The notes beneath the pieces are model-generated. The model searched no databases, was not told where the DNA came from, and saw only the letters and a program-made list of their open reading frames with translations. From Rubrivirga marina (GTDB lineage: Bacteria > Bacteroidota > Rhodothermia > Rhodothermales > Rubricoccaceae): a stretch of DNA of 64,000 nt. Where the stretch lies: NCBI RefSeq assembly GCF_002283365.1, contig NZ_MQWD01000001.1, positions 3,483,951 through 3,547,950 of the forward strand, in the 5' to 3' direction. The translations under genes were made by a program, and so were the position numbers. Shown here one piece after another: positions 1 through 8,502 of this stretch (the first letter of the stretch is position 1; the number at the start of each line of letters is the position of its first letter).

Positions 1-1663
1 CGTCGATCCCCTGCTCGATCTCGACGAAGGCGCCGAAGGTCGTGATGTTCCGGACCTTGCCGCGGGTGACCGTGCCGACCGGGAACCGGTCGAGCAGGCC
101 CTCCCACGGGTCGGGCTCGAGCTGCTTCATGCCGAGCGAGATCTTCTTCGTGTCCTCGTCGACCTTGAGCACCTTCACGTTGACCGTCTGGCCCAGCTGG
201 ACCTTCTGGGTGGGGTGCTTCACGTGCTCCGTCCACGACATCTCGGAGATGTGGACGAGGCCCTCGATGCCCGGCTCGATCTCGACGAACGCGCCGTAGT
301 CGGTGATCGAGACCACGCGGCCCTCGATCTGCATGCCCTCCACGATCCGCTCCGCGAGGTTCTCCCACGGGTGCTCCTGGAGCTGCTTGTAGCCGAGCGA
401 GATCCGCTGGCGCTCCTTGTCGTAGTCGAGGACGACGACGTTGAGCTTCTGGTCGAGCTCCAGCACCTCGCTCGGGTGGCCGACCCGGCCCCACGAGATG
501 TCGGTGATGTGGAGGAGCCCGTCGACGCCGCCGAGGTCGACGAAGGCGCCGAAGTTGACGATGTTCTTGACCTGGCCCTCGAGGACCTGGCCCACCTCGA
601 GCGAGTCGAGGATGTGCTTCCGCTGCTCCTGGAGGTCCTTCTCGATGAGCGCCTTGTGGGAGATCACGACGTTCCCGTTCTGGGGGTTCGTCTTGACCAC
701 CTTGAACTCCATCGTCTTGCCGATGTAGACGTCGAAGTCCCGGACGGGCCGGACGTCGACCTGGGAGCCCGGGAGGAAGGCCTCCGAGCCGAGCAGGTTG
801 ACGATCATGCCGCCCTTGATCCGCTTGACGATCTCGCCCTCGATGACGGCGCCCGAGTCGAGCGCGCCCTCGAAGATGTTCCAGCGGAGCTTGTGGTTCG
901 CCTTCGTGTAGCTCAGCGTGAGCTGGCCGCGGCGGTCCTCCAGGCGCTCGACGTACACGTCGATCTCGTCGCCGAGCTCCGGGACCTCGCCGAACTCGTT
1001 CTTGGCGACGACGCCGTCGGACTTGAAGCCGATGTCGACGACGACCTCCTTCTCGGTCAGGCCGACGACCTTGCCGGTCACGATCTGGTCCGCCTCGACG
1101 GCGGAGAGGGAGCGGCCGTAGAGGTCGGCCATCTCGTCGGGCGCGGCGCCCTCGTCCATGACCGCGGCGTGCGCGCCGATGCCGAGCTTGCCGGCGTTCC
1201 GCTCGTCGCGCTCCTCGAGCTCGTCGATGGAGATGGTCCGGCCGAGGTTCTTGCCGGTGTAGCCGAGGTCGGCGGCGCTGTCCGCGCCGTCGCCGGAGAC
1301 GACGTGGGCCACGGCGCTCGCGGCGGACTTGGCCGCGCTGGCGACCGCGCCAGCGGCGTCGCTCACGGCGTGGGCGACGGTGTCGAGAACACCGCCGTCG
1401 CCGGACTCATCGGTGTCGTCCGAGTCGTCGTCGGACCCGTCGCCGGTGGGGTCGGGCGTGGGGCTGCTGTCGCCGTTGCCGCTGGCGTCGCTGGTCTCCT
1501 CGTCGTCGCCCTCGCCGGCCTCGGCCTCAGGGGTGTCGTCGGAGGTGGGGGTGTCGGCGGCGGCGGGCGTCGCCTCGTCCGTCGTCTCGGGGGAATCGAC
1601 CTCGAGGGTCGTCGTCTGAGCGCCCTCCTCGGGCGTCTCGGGGGTCTGCTGGTTGTCAGCCAT
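1..1663 (-). CDS. rpsA: 30S ribosomal protein S1 (3' end outside window)
   Basis: S1 binds mRNA on the 30S subunit and helps load unstructured or pyrimidine-rich leaders. The reading frame opens at ATG 1663 and stays open for 554 codons to the left edge. S1 RNA-binding repeats start near residues 195, 275, 362, 447 and 534; the last is cut. Recognisable stretches are FLPGSQVDVRPVRD, GLLHITDISWGRV and GLVHISEMSW. Residues 1-90 are an unusual Asp/Glu/Ser/Thr/Pro-rich tail and 91-125 an Ala-rich amphipathic stretch, so repeat 1 begins about 190 residues in, compared with about 20 in the E. coli protein. Gene follows cmk on the same strand with a 149-bp gap, an arrangement also common in other bacteria. 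Identity is secure; the role of the acidic tail is unknown. Confidence 0.96.
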   Translation of the reverse strand, partial: MADNQQTPETPEEGAQTTTLEVDSPETTDEATPAAADTPTSDDTPEAEAGEGDDEETSDASGNGDSSPTPDPTGDGSDDDSDDTDESGDGGVLDTVAHAVSDAAGAVASAAKSAASAVAHVVSGDGADSAADLGYTGKNLGRTISIDELEERDERNAGKLGIGAHAAVMDEGAAPDEMADLYGRSLSAVEADQIVTGKVVGLTEKEVVVDIGFKSDGVVAKNEFGEVPELGDEIDVYVERLEDRRGQLTLSYTKANHKLRWNIFEGALDSGAVIEGEIVKRIKGGMIVNLLGSEAFLPGSQVDVRPVRDFDVYIGKTMEFKVVKTNPQNGNVVISHKALIEKDLQEQRKHILDSLEVGQVLEGQVKNIVNFGAFVDLGGVDGLLHITDISWGRVGHPSEVLELDQKLNVVVLDYDKERQRISLGYKQLQEHPWENLAERIVEGMQIEGRVVSITDYGAFVEIEPGIEGLVHISEMSWTEHVKHPTQKVQLGQTVNVKVLKVDEDTKKISLGMKQLEPDPWEGLLDRFPVGTVTRGKVRNITTFGAFVEIEQGID

Positions 1664-1812
1664 AGGAAAGTGTCGGGGCCGGCCGCCCGGGTGGGCAGGA
1701 GGCATGGCAGGCGCCGAAGGGGTTTAAGCGGTGAAAAGGCGCGTCGCGCGGTGCCTCCGCCGGCCGGGGCCGGGGCGCGCGAAGCGAAACACGAGTGCGC
1801 CGGGTGGCGCGG

Positions 1813-2529
1813 TCAGGGGGTCGAGGGCTCCCGGACGCGGCGGACCGCGTCGAGGACCGACTCGACCTGCTGGTCGATGGTGAGGGCCGTCGTGTCGAGC
1901 GTGACGGCGTCGGGGGCCGCCTTCAGAGGGGCGACGTCGCGACTCTCGTCGCGCCGGTCCCGCTCGGCGAGCTCGGCCCGGACCTGATCCAACGCCGCTG
2001 CGACAGCGTCGGGTCCATCGGGGCTCGCCGGTCCGACCGCGTCGTCCGCCAGGCGGCGGCGGGCGCGGGCGTCGAGGTCGGCCACGAGAAAGAACTTGAC
2101 GTCGGCCCCGGGGAACACCACGGTGCCGATGTCGCGCCCCTCCACGACGACGCCTCCGTCGGGGTGCGCCGCCACGTAGTCGTGGGCGGCGCGCCGCTGG
2201 AGGGCCACCATGGCCGCACGGACCGGCGCGAGCGCCGACACGCGCGAGGCGTCCCGGGACGCCTCCGGCGTGCGGATCCGGTCGGTCACGTCGTCGCCGT
2301 CGAGGGCGACGCGGGTACCGCCCGGTCCGGGCTCGAGGCGGACGTCGAGGCCGGGGACGAGGCCAGACGCGGCCGCCTCGGTCACCGGGAGGCCCTGCTC
2401 GCGGAAGGCGAGCCCGACGGCCCGGTACATGGCACCGGTGTCGAGGTAGAGCCACCCGAGTCGCTCGGCGACGCGCCGTGCCGTCGTGCTCTTCCCGGAC
2501 CCGGCGGGCCCGTCAATCGCGACGATCAC
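1813..2529 (-). CDS. cmk: cytidylate kinase
   Basis: Phosphorylates CMP and dCMP with ATP in pyrimidine nucleotide salvage and recycling; cytosolic P-loop NMP kinase. The 238-residue protein opens with the P-loop GPAGSGKST (residues 7-15), followed by YLDTGAMYRA near residue 32 and the conserved VVVEGRDIGTVVFPGA near residue 127, then an Arg-rich lid region (ARARRRLAD). Length fits the family (about 225). ATG 2529 is preceded by a short leader downstream of a strong hairpin (2541-2567). It sits between the DPP-IV-like gene and rpsA on the same strand; cmk-rpsA adjacency is widely conserved. Confidence 0.97.
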   Translation of the reverse strand: MIVAIDGPAGSGKSTTARRVAERLGWLYLDTGAMYRAVGLAFREQGLPVTEAAASGLVPGLDVRLEPGPGGTRVALDGDDVTDRIRTPEASRDASRVSALAPVRAAMVALQRRAAHDYVAAHPDGGVVVEGRDIGTVVFPGADVKFFLVADLDARARRRLADDAVGPASPDGPDAVAAALDQVRAELAERDRRDESRDVAPLKAAPDAVTLDTTALTIDQQVESVLDAVRRVREPSTP

Positions 2530-2540
2530 TGTGCATGCTC

Positions 2541-2567
2541 AGGGGAGCCTATGAGTATAGGCCCCCT
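2541..2567 (-). terminator. hairpin in the cmk leader / after the peptidase gene
   Basis: AGGGGAGCCTAT (2541-2552) pairs with ATAGGCCCCCT (2557-2567) around a 4-nt loop, giving about 11 pairs with one bulged A; flanking TGC/GCA can extend it. It lies between the peptidase stop (2649) and the cmk start (2529), only 11 nt before the start codon. No T-tract follows, so it could be a leader structure as well as a terminator. Confidence 0.5.
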
Positions 2568-2648
2568 GCACCCACACGTCGATGCGGGCGGTGTGAGGAA
2601 GCGGTGAGGGAATGAGGGGACGGCGGGTCGCTCCGTCCCCTCCTCGCC

Positions 2649-4949
2649 CTACCGGATCGCCATCAGTTCCATGCCGGCCAGGTGCTCGGCGACGTACTCG
2701 GTCAGCATCGTGTAGAGGTGCCGCCGCGTGTTGCCGCCGTAGATCCCGTGGTTCCGGCCCGGGTAGATCATCAGGTCGAACTGCTTGTTCGCCGCCTGGA
2801 GCGCGTCGACCATCGCCATCGTGTTCTGGACGTGGACGTTGTCGTCAGCGCCGCCGTGGACGATGAGGAGGTCCTGCTCGTCCGTCAGGTTCCCGGCGTA
2901 GGTCGTCGGGCTGCCGAGGTCGTAGCCCTCGGCGTTCTTCTGCGGCGTCGAGAGGTAGCGCTCGGTGTAGATCGTGTCGTACTGGCGCCAGCTCGTCACG
3001 GGCGCGACGGCGATCCCGGCCGCGAACGTCTCGGGGCCGTCGCCGTAGGTCATGGCGAGGAGCGTGAGGTAGCCGCCGTAGCTCCAGCCCCAGATCCCCA
3101 TCCGGTCCTCGTCGACGTAGCCCTGCTCGCCGAACCACTGCGCGGCGGCGATCTGGTCCTCGGCCTCCAGGATGCCGAGCCGGTTCTGCGTCACGGTCTT
3201 GAACGCCTTGCCGCGGCCGCCCGTCCCCCGGTTGTCGACGCCGGCCACCAGCACGCCGTAGGTCTCGGCGAGGTAGTGGTGCCAGAGGCGCTCCTGCCCG
3301 CCCCAGCTGTTCCGGACCTCCTGGCTGCCCGGGCCGCCGTAGGTGTGGATGAGGAGCGGGTGCGCCCGGTTCGGATCGAAGTCGCGCGGCTTGACGAGGT
3401 ACGCGTTGAGCGGCGTCCCGTCGGCGCCCGGGACCGTCATGAACTCGGGCGCCGGGAGGTCGTAGCCCGCCAGCCGCTCGATGAGCGCCGCGTTGTCGAC
3501 AAGCACGCGGATCTCGTCGCCGGACGTCCGGTAGAGCGTCGTCGTGGCCGGCGTCGTGGCCGTCGAGTAGGTGTCGACGAAGTAGTCGAAGTCGCGGCTG
3601 AGATCGACGCCGTGCCAGCCGGCGCCGGTCGTGACCTTCTCGGGCGCGCCGCCGTCGAGCGGGACGCGGTAGAGGTGGCGCTCGAGCGGGCTCTCGGCCG
3701 TCGTCGTGACGTAGGCCACGCCGGCCTCCTCGTCGACGCCGTGGAAGTCGGTCACGTCCCACTCGCCGGTGGTCACCTGTCGGACAAAGTCGCCGTCGTT
3801 CTCGTAGAGGTAGAGGTGGCCGTAGCCGTCGCGGTCGCTCCGCCAGACGAAGTGGTCGCCGTCGCCGAGGTACGTGATCGTGCCCGTCGAGAGGTCCGAG
3901 AAGCCGGTCTCGACCTCGATGTAGGAGTCGTTCTCCTCCTCGAGGATCTGCGTGACCGTGCCCGCCTCCGGGTCGCCGTAGAGGAGGTCGGCGTGGTTCT
4001 GGTCGCGGTTGAGGCGGAGCATCCAGACGTCCGAGGCGCCGTCCTCCAGGGCCGGCGTCCAGCCCATCGAGGCGATGTACTCGGTCTCGTCGCCGCCCTC
4101 GAACCACGTGTCGGTGTCGAAGAACGTCGTGTCGCCCGTCGCCACCTCTATCACGCCGACGCGGACCTCCGAGTTGGCCTCGCCGGCCTTCGGGTAGCGG
4201 AACGTCGTGGTCTCGGGGTAGAGCGTCCGGTAGTCGACCATCGAGAAGTCACGGGTGCCCGTCTCGTCGAGCTGGAAGAAGGCGATGTAGCGGCCGTCGG
4301 GGCTCCAGCGGAACCCGTCGCGGAGGCCGAACTCCTCCTCATAGACCCAGTCGAACGTCCCGTTGATCACGCCGCCGTCGGCCCCGTTCGTCGTGAGCGC
4401 GCGCTCCTGGCCGGTCGCGAGGTCGACCACGAACAGGTTCCGGTCGCGGACGAAGGCGACGTGCTCGGCCGCGGGGTCGAACTTAGCGAACATCTGGAAG
4501 CCCGCCGCACGGCTGGCGACCGGTGTGACCCTGCCCGTCTCGTTGTCGAGGACGTAGTAGTAGCCCTTCGTGTTGAGCCGCCAGACCTGCTCGGAGTCGG
4601 TGTAGAGCAGCGTCTTGGTGCCGTCCGCGGACGACGCGTAGTCCTCGATCTCGATCAGGCCGTCACCGTCGGGCTTCTCGAGGTCCGACCCGTCAATGAT
4701 CGTCCGCTCCTGGTTCGTGGTCAGGTCGAGTTCGACGAGGCTGGAGGCCCCGGCGTCGTCGGTGTCGACGTAGAGGAGCTTCGCGCCGGACTCGGCCCAG
4801 CGGCCGCCCTGGAACCCGTCGCCGTAGAACTCGGGGCTGGCGAAGAGGGTCTCCAGCGTGAGCCGCTTCGGCCCGTCGGCCGTCTGCGCCTGGGCGAGCG
4901 GCGCCAACAGAAGAACGAGGACGAGGAGTGGCGAGAACCGGTGGCGCAT
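2649..4949 (-). CDS. secreted dipeptidyl-peptidase IV family serine peptidase (S9B)
   Basis: Predicted to release dipeptides from peptide N-termini, typically after Pro or Ala, in the periplasm or at the cell surface. The start ATG 4949 was chosen because it opens a signal peptide (MRHRFSPLLVLVLLLAP, cleavage near AQAQ); an upstream ATG at 5003 would put a charged stretch in front of it. The N-terminal half is a DPP-IV-type beta-propeller (FRWSPDGRYIAFFQLDE, DVTDFHGVDEEAGVAY); the C-terminal alpha/beta hydrolase carries the nucleophile motif GWSYGG, the acid in HGGADDNV and the His in NHGI. 766 residues, normal for the family. Probably first gene of the peptidase-cmk-rpsA run, but a hairpin separates it from cmk. 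Confidence 0.93.
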   Translation of the reverse strand: MRHRFSPLLVLVLLLAPLAQAQTADGPKRLTLETLFASPEFYGDGFQGGRWAESGAKLLYVDTDDAGASSLVELDLTTNQERTIIDGSDLEKPDGDGLIEIEDYASSADGTKTLLYTDSEQVWRLNTKGYYYVLDNETGRVTPVASRAAGFQMFAKFDPAAEHVAFVRDRNLFVVDLATGQERALTTNGADGGVINGTFDWVYEEEFGLRDGFRWSPDGRYIAFFQLDETGTRDFSMVDYRTLYPETTTFRYPKAGEANSEVRVGVIEVATGDTTFFDTDTWFEGGDETEYIASMGWTPALEDGASDVWMLRLNRDQNHADLLYGDPEAGTVTQILEEENDSYIEVETGFSDLSTGTITYLGDGDHFVWRSDRDGYGHLYLYENDGDFVRQVTTGEWDVTDFHGVDEEAGVAYVTTTAESPLERHLYRVPLDGGAPEKVTTGAGWHGVDLSRDFDYFVDTYSTATTPATTTLYRTSGDEIRVLVDNAALIERLAGYDLPAPEFMTVPGADGTPLNAYLVKPRDFDPNRAHPLLIHTYGGPGSQEVRNSWGGQERLWHHYLAETYGVLVAGVDNRGTGGRGKAFKTVTQNRLGILEAEDQIAAAQWFGEQGYVDEDRMGIWGWSYGGYLTLLAMTYGDGPETFAAGIAVAPVTSWRQYDTIYTERYLSTPQKNAEGYDLGSPTTYAGNLTDEQDLLIVHGGADDNVHVQNTMAMVDALQAANKQFDLMIYPGRNHGIYGGNTRRHLYTMLTEYVAEHLAGMELMAIR

Positions 4950-5092
4950 GGATGATCGGTGCGGTGGGCAGGCGGAACGGAGGCGGACACGCGGAAAGTA
5001 CACGCTCGCTGTAGGCTCCCTGCAGGTCCCGCCGTTGGGCCTTTCGGAAGCCTCGGCCGATTTCCCAGCTTGGGATCACCGCCGCCTCCCCC

Positions 5093-5479
5093 ATGCGCAC
5101 GCTCCTCCTGGCCGCCCTCGTCTCTCTCGCCGCCTGCGACACGAGCGAGTCGCTCTACCCCGGCCCCGGCGACCACCCCGAGGTCGACCTCGTCCAGCTT
5201 CTCGCCGCCGACCCCGGGCGCTACAACCTTCGCGCGGCCATCGCCGACGTCCAGCCGTGCCCCGAGGACCAGCTCATCCTGTGCGCGGCCGAGGCGACGC
5301 TCGTGCTCGTCGACCCCACCCCTGCCCCCTCCGACCCGGCCCAACGGGCCGCCTTGGTCCCGGTCGACGCGCCCGACCAGTTCCGCCTCGGGAGGCGCGG
5401 GACGTTCTCCCTCGAACTCCAGCGCTCGCCGTCCGGCACGGAGCCGACGTTCACGCTCCTGGGCTACGCGCTGGACTGA
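5093..5479 (+). CDS. hypothetical lipoprotein
   Basis: A 128-residue protein with a type II signal peptide: MRTLLLAALVSLAAC, lipobox LAAC with Cys at residue 15. The mature part has Pro/Asp-rich stretches and four further Cys residues (PCPEDQLILCAAEA), possibly disulphide-bonded. No family recognised. ATG 5093 follows the C-rich leader CGCCTCCCCC. The last 29 bases overlap the 3' end of the convergent histidine kinase gene, which is unusual but consistent with two real convergent genes. It is divergent from the peptidase gene (2649-4949). Confidence 0.75.
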   Translation: MRTLLLAALVSLAACDTSESLYPGPGDHPEVDLVQLLAADPGRYNLRAAIADVQPCPEDQLILCAAEATLVLVDPTPAPSDPAQRAALVPVDAPDQFRLGRRGTFSLELQRSPSGTEPTFTLLGYALD

Positions 5480-6956
5480 TCGGGAGCGACAGCCGGAACG
5501 TCGCGCCCTCGCCGGGCACGCTCTCGACCGCTAGTGTCCCACCGTGTGCCTCCGCAACGGCGCGGGCGATCGCGAGCCCGAGGCCAGTGCCGGTGCCGCG
5601 CGTGCGCGGGCCCTCGCCGCGGTAGTACCGCTCGAACACGTGCTCCAGCACGTCGGGCGCGATCCCCTCGCCCGTGTCGGCGACCGCCAGCACGACCCGG
5701 CCCGCCTCGGCGCCGGCCCCGAGACGGACGGAGCCACCGGACGGCGTGTGACGCCGCGCGTTGTCGAGGAGGTTCGAGAGGGCGCGGACGAGCCGGGCGC
5801 CGTCGGCCTCGACCGTCGGGAGCCCGGCGGGCGCATCGACCTCGAACGAGACGCCGTCGGCCTCGAACGCCCGCGCGTGCTGGCGCCCCACGTCGCGGAC
5901 GAGCTCGCCGACGGGGACCAGGCCGAGTCGGAGCGCCTGGTCGGGCCGGTCGAGGACCGAGAGCTCGAACAGGTCGGCCACGAGCGCGGCGGCGCCCTCC
6001 GCCTGACGACGCGCGGCGGCGACGGCGTCGGCCACGTCGTCCCTCCGGTCCTCGCCGGCGAACCGCTCGGCCTCGTCGAGCGTGACGCGGAGGGCGGCGA
6101 GCGGCGTCCGGAGGTCGTGCCCGACGTTGGCGACGAGCTCGCGGCGGAGCCGGTCGGTGTCGCGGAGCGACTGGATCGAGACCTCGACGCGCGCCGCCAT
6201 CTCGTTGACGGCGCGGGCCAGCCTCCCCAACTCGTCGTCGCCCGCCTCGGGCAGCCGGTCGGCATAGTCGCCTTCGCCGAGCCGCTCGACGCGGCGCGTG
6301 ACGTCGCGGACGGGCCGGAGCAGGCGGGACGCGAAGAGGGCGCCCAGCAACAGCGCCAGCGCGACGGCCACGAGGACCGTCACGAGCGTGGCCTGCCAGA
6401 ACGCCCGCATCGTCCCGGCCCGCTCTTCGGCGACGGTTTGGCGGAGCGGCCGAACGAGGAGCGCGCCGGCGGGCAGGCCGTCGGGCGCGAGGATCGGCGC
6501 GAGGCCCCACCCGCCGCCGGGCGCGTCGAGGTCGACGGCGACGCGGCCGGCGTCGAGCGCGTCGAGCGCGTCGAGCGGCACGTCGGGTGCCGGCGACTCG
6601 CCGAACGTCTCGACGAGCGCGCCGGACTCGTCGAGCAGCGCGAGCGGATCGGGGAAGCGCGTGCCGAGGTCCGACCGCAGCCGGCTGCCGATCTCGACGG
6701 ATCCGAACGGGCCGATGTCGGCCCGCGTCTCGACCTCCTCGGCCACGGCGTCGAGGCGGAGGCGGAGCGTGCCGGCCAGGAGCTCCGCGCTCCGGTCCTG
6801 CGCAAACACGCCGCTCAGCCCGACCGCCAGCAGCGCTGTCGCCACCTGCGCCCCCACGAGCACGCCGGCGACGCGCCAAAAAAGCGTACGGGACGACGGG
6901 CCGCGTCCCGCAGGCGACGGGCCAGCCGCGCCCTCGTGTGGTCCCTCCGCAGTCAG
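5451..6956 (-). CDS. membrane sensor histidine kinase
   Basis: Sensor of a two-component system with the OmpR-type regulator immediately upstream. Order: TM1 (LFWRVAGVLVGAQVATALLA), a periplasmic sensor of about 130 residues, TM2 (ATLVTVLVAVALALLLGALF), HAMP, HisKA with phospho-acceptor motif VGHDLRTPLAAL, and HATPase with N-box LLDNARRH, G1 DTGEGIAPD and G2 GTGLGLAI. The start is uncertain: no ATG is available in frame. CTG 6956 overlaps the regulator stop as CTGA; the next option, GTG 6863, would trim the basic residues before TM1. About 501 residues from CTG. The signal sensed cannot be told. Confidence 0.9.
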   Translation of the reverse strand: MTAEGPHEGAAGPSPAGRGPSSRTLFWRVAGVLVGAQVATALLAVGLSGVFAQDRSAELLAGTLRLRLDAVAEEVETRADIGPFGSVEIGSRLRSDLGTRFPDPLALLDESGALVETFGESPAPDVPLDALDALDAGRVAVDLDAPGGGWGLAPILAPDGLPAGALLVRPLRQTVAEERAGTMRAFWQATLVTVLVAVALALLLGALFASRLLRPVRDVTRRVERLGEGDYADRLPEAGDDELGRLARAVNEMAARVEVSIQSLRDTDRLRRELVANVGHDLRTPLAALRVTLDEAERFAGEDRRDDVADAVAAARRQAEGAAALVADLFELSVLDRPDQALRLGLVPVGELVRDVGRQHARAFEADGVSFEVDAPAGLPTVEADGARLVRALSNLLDNARRHTPSGGSVRLGAGAEAGRVVLAVADTGEGIAPDVLEHVFERYYRGEGPRTRGTGTGLGLAIARAVAEAHGGTLAVESVPGEGATFRLSLPISPARSPGA

Positions 6957-7678
6957 TGGTCGTCCCCGCGGAACTTGTACCCCACGCCCCACACGGTCCG
7001 GACGTGCTGCGGGTCGCCCGGGTCGGCCTCGATCTTCGCGCGGAGCCGCTGGACGTGGCTGTCGATGGTCCGATCGTACCCCTCGTACGAGATGTCCCAG
7101 ATCTTCTGGAGCAGCTGGCTCCGTGTGAACGGCCGGTCCGGGTGCTGGGCGAGGAACAGCAGCAGGTCGAACTCGCGGACCGTCAGGTGGACCGGCTCGC
7201 CAGCGACGGTCACCTCGCGGCGGACCGGGTCGATGGCGAGGTCGCCGGCCGTGATCGGCTCGTCGGCATCGCTGGAGGGGCCGCTTGCCATCTGCTCGCG
7301 GACGGTCCGCACGCGGCGGAGCGCGGCCCGGATGCGGGCGACGACCTCCTGCAGGCTGAACGGCTTCGTGACGTAGTCGTCCGCCCCGACCTCCAGCCCG
7401 ACGACGCGGTCGAGCTCGTCGGCGCGGGCCGTCAGCATGAGGATGTAGAGGAGCGGGTGGTCGGCGCGGAGGCGTCGGCAGACCTCGATCCCGTCGAGGC
7501 CCGGGAGCATCACGTCGAGCACCACGAGGTCGGGGACCGCCTTGGCGACCGCGTCGAGAGCGTCGGGGCCGGTGGCGGCCGTCGCGACCTCGTAGCCGGC
7601 GTCGGAGAGGCGACGGGCGAGCGTCTGGCGGAGGTCGTCGTCGTCCTCGACGACGAGGAGGGAAGCGGGAGACATCAT
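6953..7678 (-). CDS. OmpR/PhoB-family response regulator
   Basis: Receiver plus winged-helix DNA-binding regulator, 241 residues. The receiver (residues 5-120) has the acidic cluster VVEDDDDL, the phospho-acceptor Asp in LVVLDVMLPGLDG, the switch Thr in LMLTARAD and the Lys in VTKPF. The C-terminal domain has the typical REFDLLLFLAQHPDRPFTR and DSHVQRLRAKIE plus RTVWGVGYKF ending. Two consecutive ATG codons (7678, 7675) can start it. A TAGCTTCC box lies at 7694-7701. Its stop overlaps the likely kinase start, so the pair is translated together. Target genes unknown. Confidence 0.94.
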   Translation of the reverse strand: MMSPASLLVVEDDDDLRQTLARRLSDAGYEVATAATGPDALDAVAKAVPDLVVLDVMLPGLDGIEVCRRLRADHPLLYILMLTARADELDRVVGLEVGADDYVTKPFSLQEVVARIRAALRRVRTVREQMASGPSSDADEPITAGDLAIDPVRREVTVAGEPVHLTVREFDLLLFLAQHPDRPFTRSQLLQKIWDISYEGYDRTIDSHVQRLRAKIEADPGDPQHVRTVWGVGYKFRGDDH

Positions 7679-7812
7679 GGTCCGGGTGACGCCGGAAGCT
7701 AGGCTCGGGTCCCCGACCGCAGGCGGCAGCGCACAAGCGGGACGGAGTCGCCACGGTTCTGTGACACGGCCGGCGGGGCGGGTGCGTTCTTGAGCGTACC
7801 TCCCCCCTCCCC

Positions 7813-8499
7813 ATGCGGATCGCCCTCGTCCTGCTCGTCCTCGCTGCGGCCCCCGCCGTCGCCCAGCCCTCCGCGACATCGGTCGTCGAGGCGTGGCGGA
7901 CCGACTGGCGGCGATCCGCACAGGGCCTGGCCGGAATCGACGTGCGCGAGGAGGCCGAATGGACGATCGACGGGCCGAGGGGCCGGACGGTCGTCGAAGC
8001 CGACGGGCGGATCCGCTACTCCCGAGGGATACCCGAGCGCGACCTCGACCGGGTCCTCGTGAATGGGCGCGAGGTGCCGGCGGACCGCGGCCGCGGCCAG
8101 GGGCAGCGCTGGCAACGCGCGTTCGGTCCCGCCGGGCGCGAGGTCCACGCCCCACCGCTCCTCCCCCTCGCCCTGCTCGGCACGGCGGAGCCCGACCGGA
8201 TCGAGGCCGACCGCGAGGCCGGCGTCGCCGCGTGGCGCGTCGGGTTCGACTCGCCGGCCGGCCGCGCCGAGGCGTGGTTCACGCGGTCCGGCGCCCCCCA
8301 CCTGCTCCGTGTTCGGACGGAGGGCGAGCGTCCCCGTGGCGGGCGGTTCATGCGCGACGTGCGGTACGCCCGCGTCCGCGGTCTCGACCTACCCGTTCGA
8401 GCCGAGGCCACGTTCACCGTCCGCCAGCGGCGCCGGCTCCGGGACTACCTCGTGACCCTCCGCGCCGACGCGACCTACACCGGCCACACCCTCCGCTAG
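7813..8499 (+). CDS. secreted protein of unknown function
   Basis: 228 residues with a signal peptide (MRIALVLLVLAAAPAVAQ). The mature part alternates short beta-strand-like segments (AEWTIDGPRGRTVVEADGR, AEAWFTRSGAPHLLRVR, VRAEATFTVRQRRRLRDYLV), reminiscent of LolA-like or outer-membrane lipoprotein-sorting folds, but no diagnostic motif is seen, so the fold remains a guess. ATG 7813 follows the pyrimidine-rich leader CCTCCCCCCTCCCC. Stop 8499 is 3 nt before the DUF1800 gene, so the three genes to 11511 probably form one operon. Confidence 0.72.
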   Translation: MRIALVLLVLAAAPAVAQPSATSVVEAWRTDWRRSAQGLAGIDVREEAEWTIDGPRGRTVVEADGRIRYSRGIPERDLDRVLVNGREVPADRGRGQGQRWQRAFGPAGREVHAPPLLPLALLGTAEPDRIEADREAGVAAWRVGFDSPAGRAEAWFTRSGAPHLLRVRTEGERPRGGRFMRDVRYARVRGLDLPVRAEATFTVRQRRRLRDYLVTLRADATYTGHTLR

Positions 8500-8502
8500 C
8501 CC

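Noticed and set aside
215-1987. Long plus-strand ORF (590 codons) opposite rpsA
   Set aside because: Antisense open frame caused by high GC3; composition is Asp/Val/Arg-rich without any motif, while the minus strand encodes ribosomal protein S1. Similar antisense frames at 2682-4955, 18096-20183, 25175-27631, 43940-46414 and 49197-52355 were rejected for the same reason.
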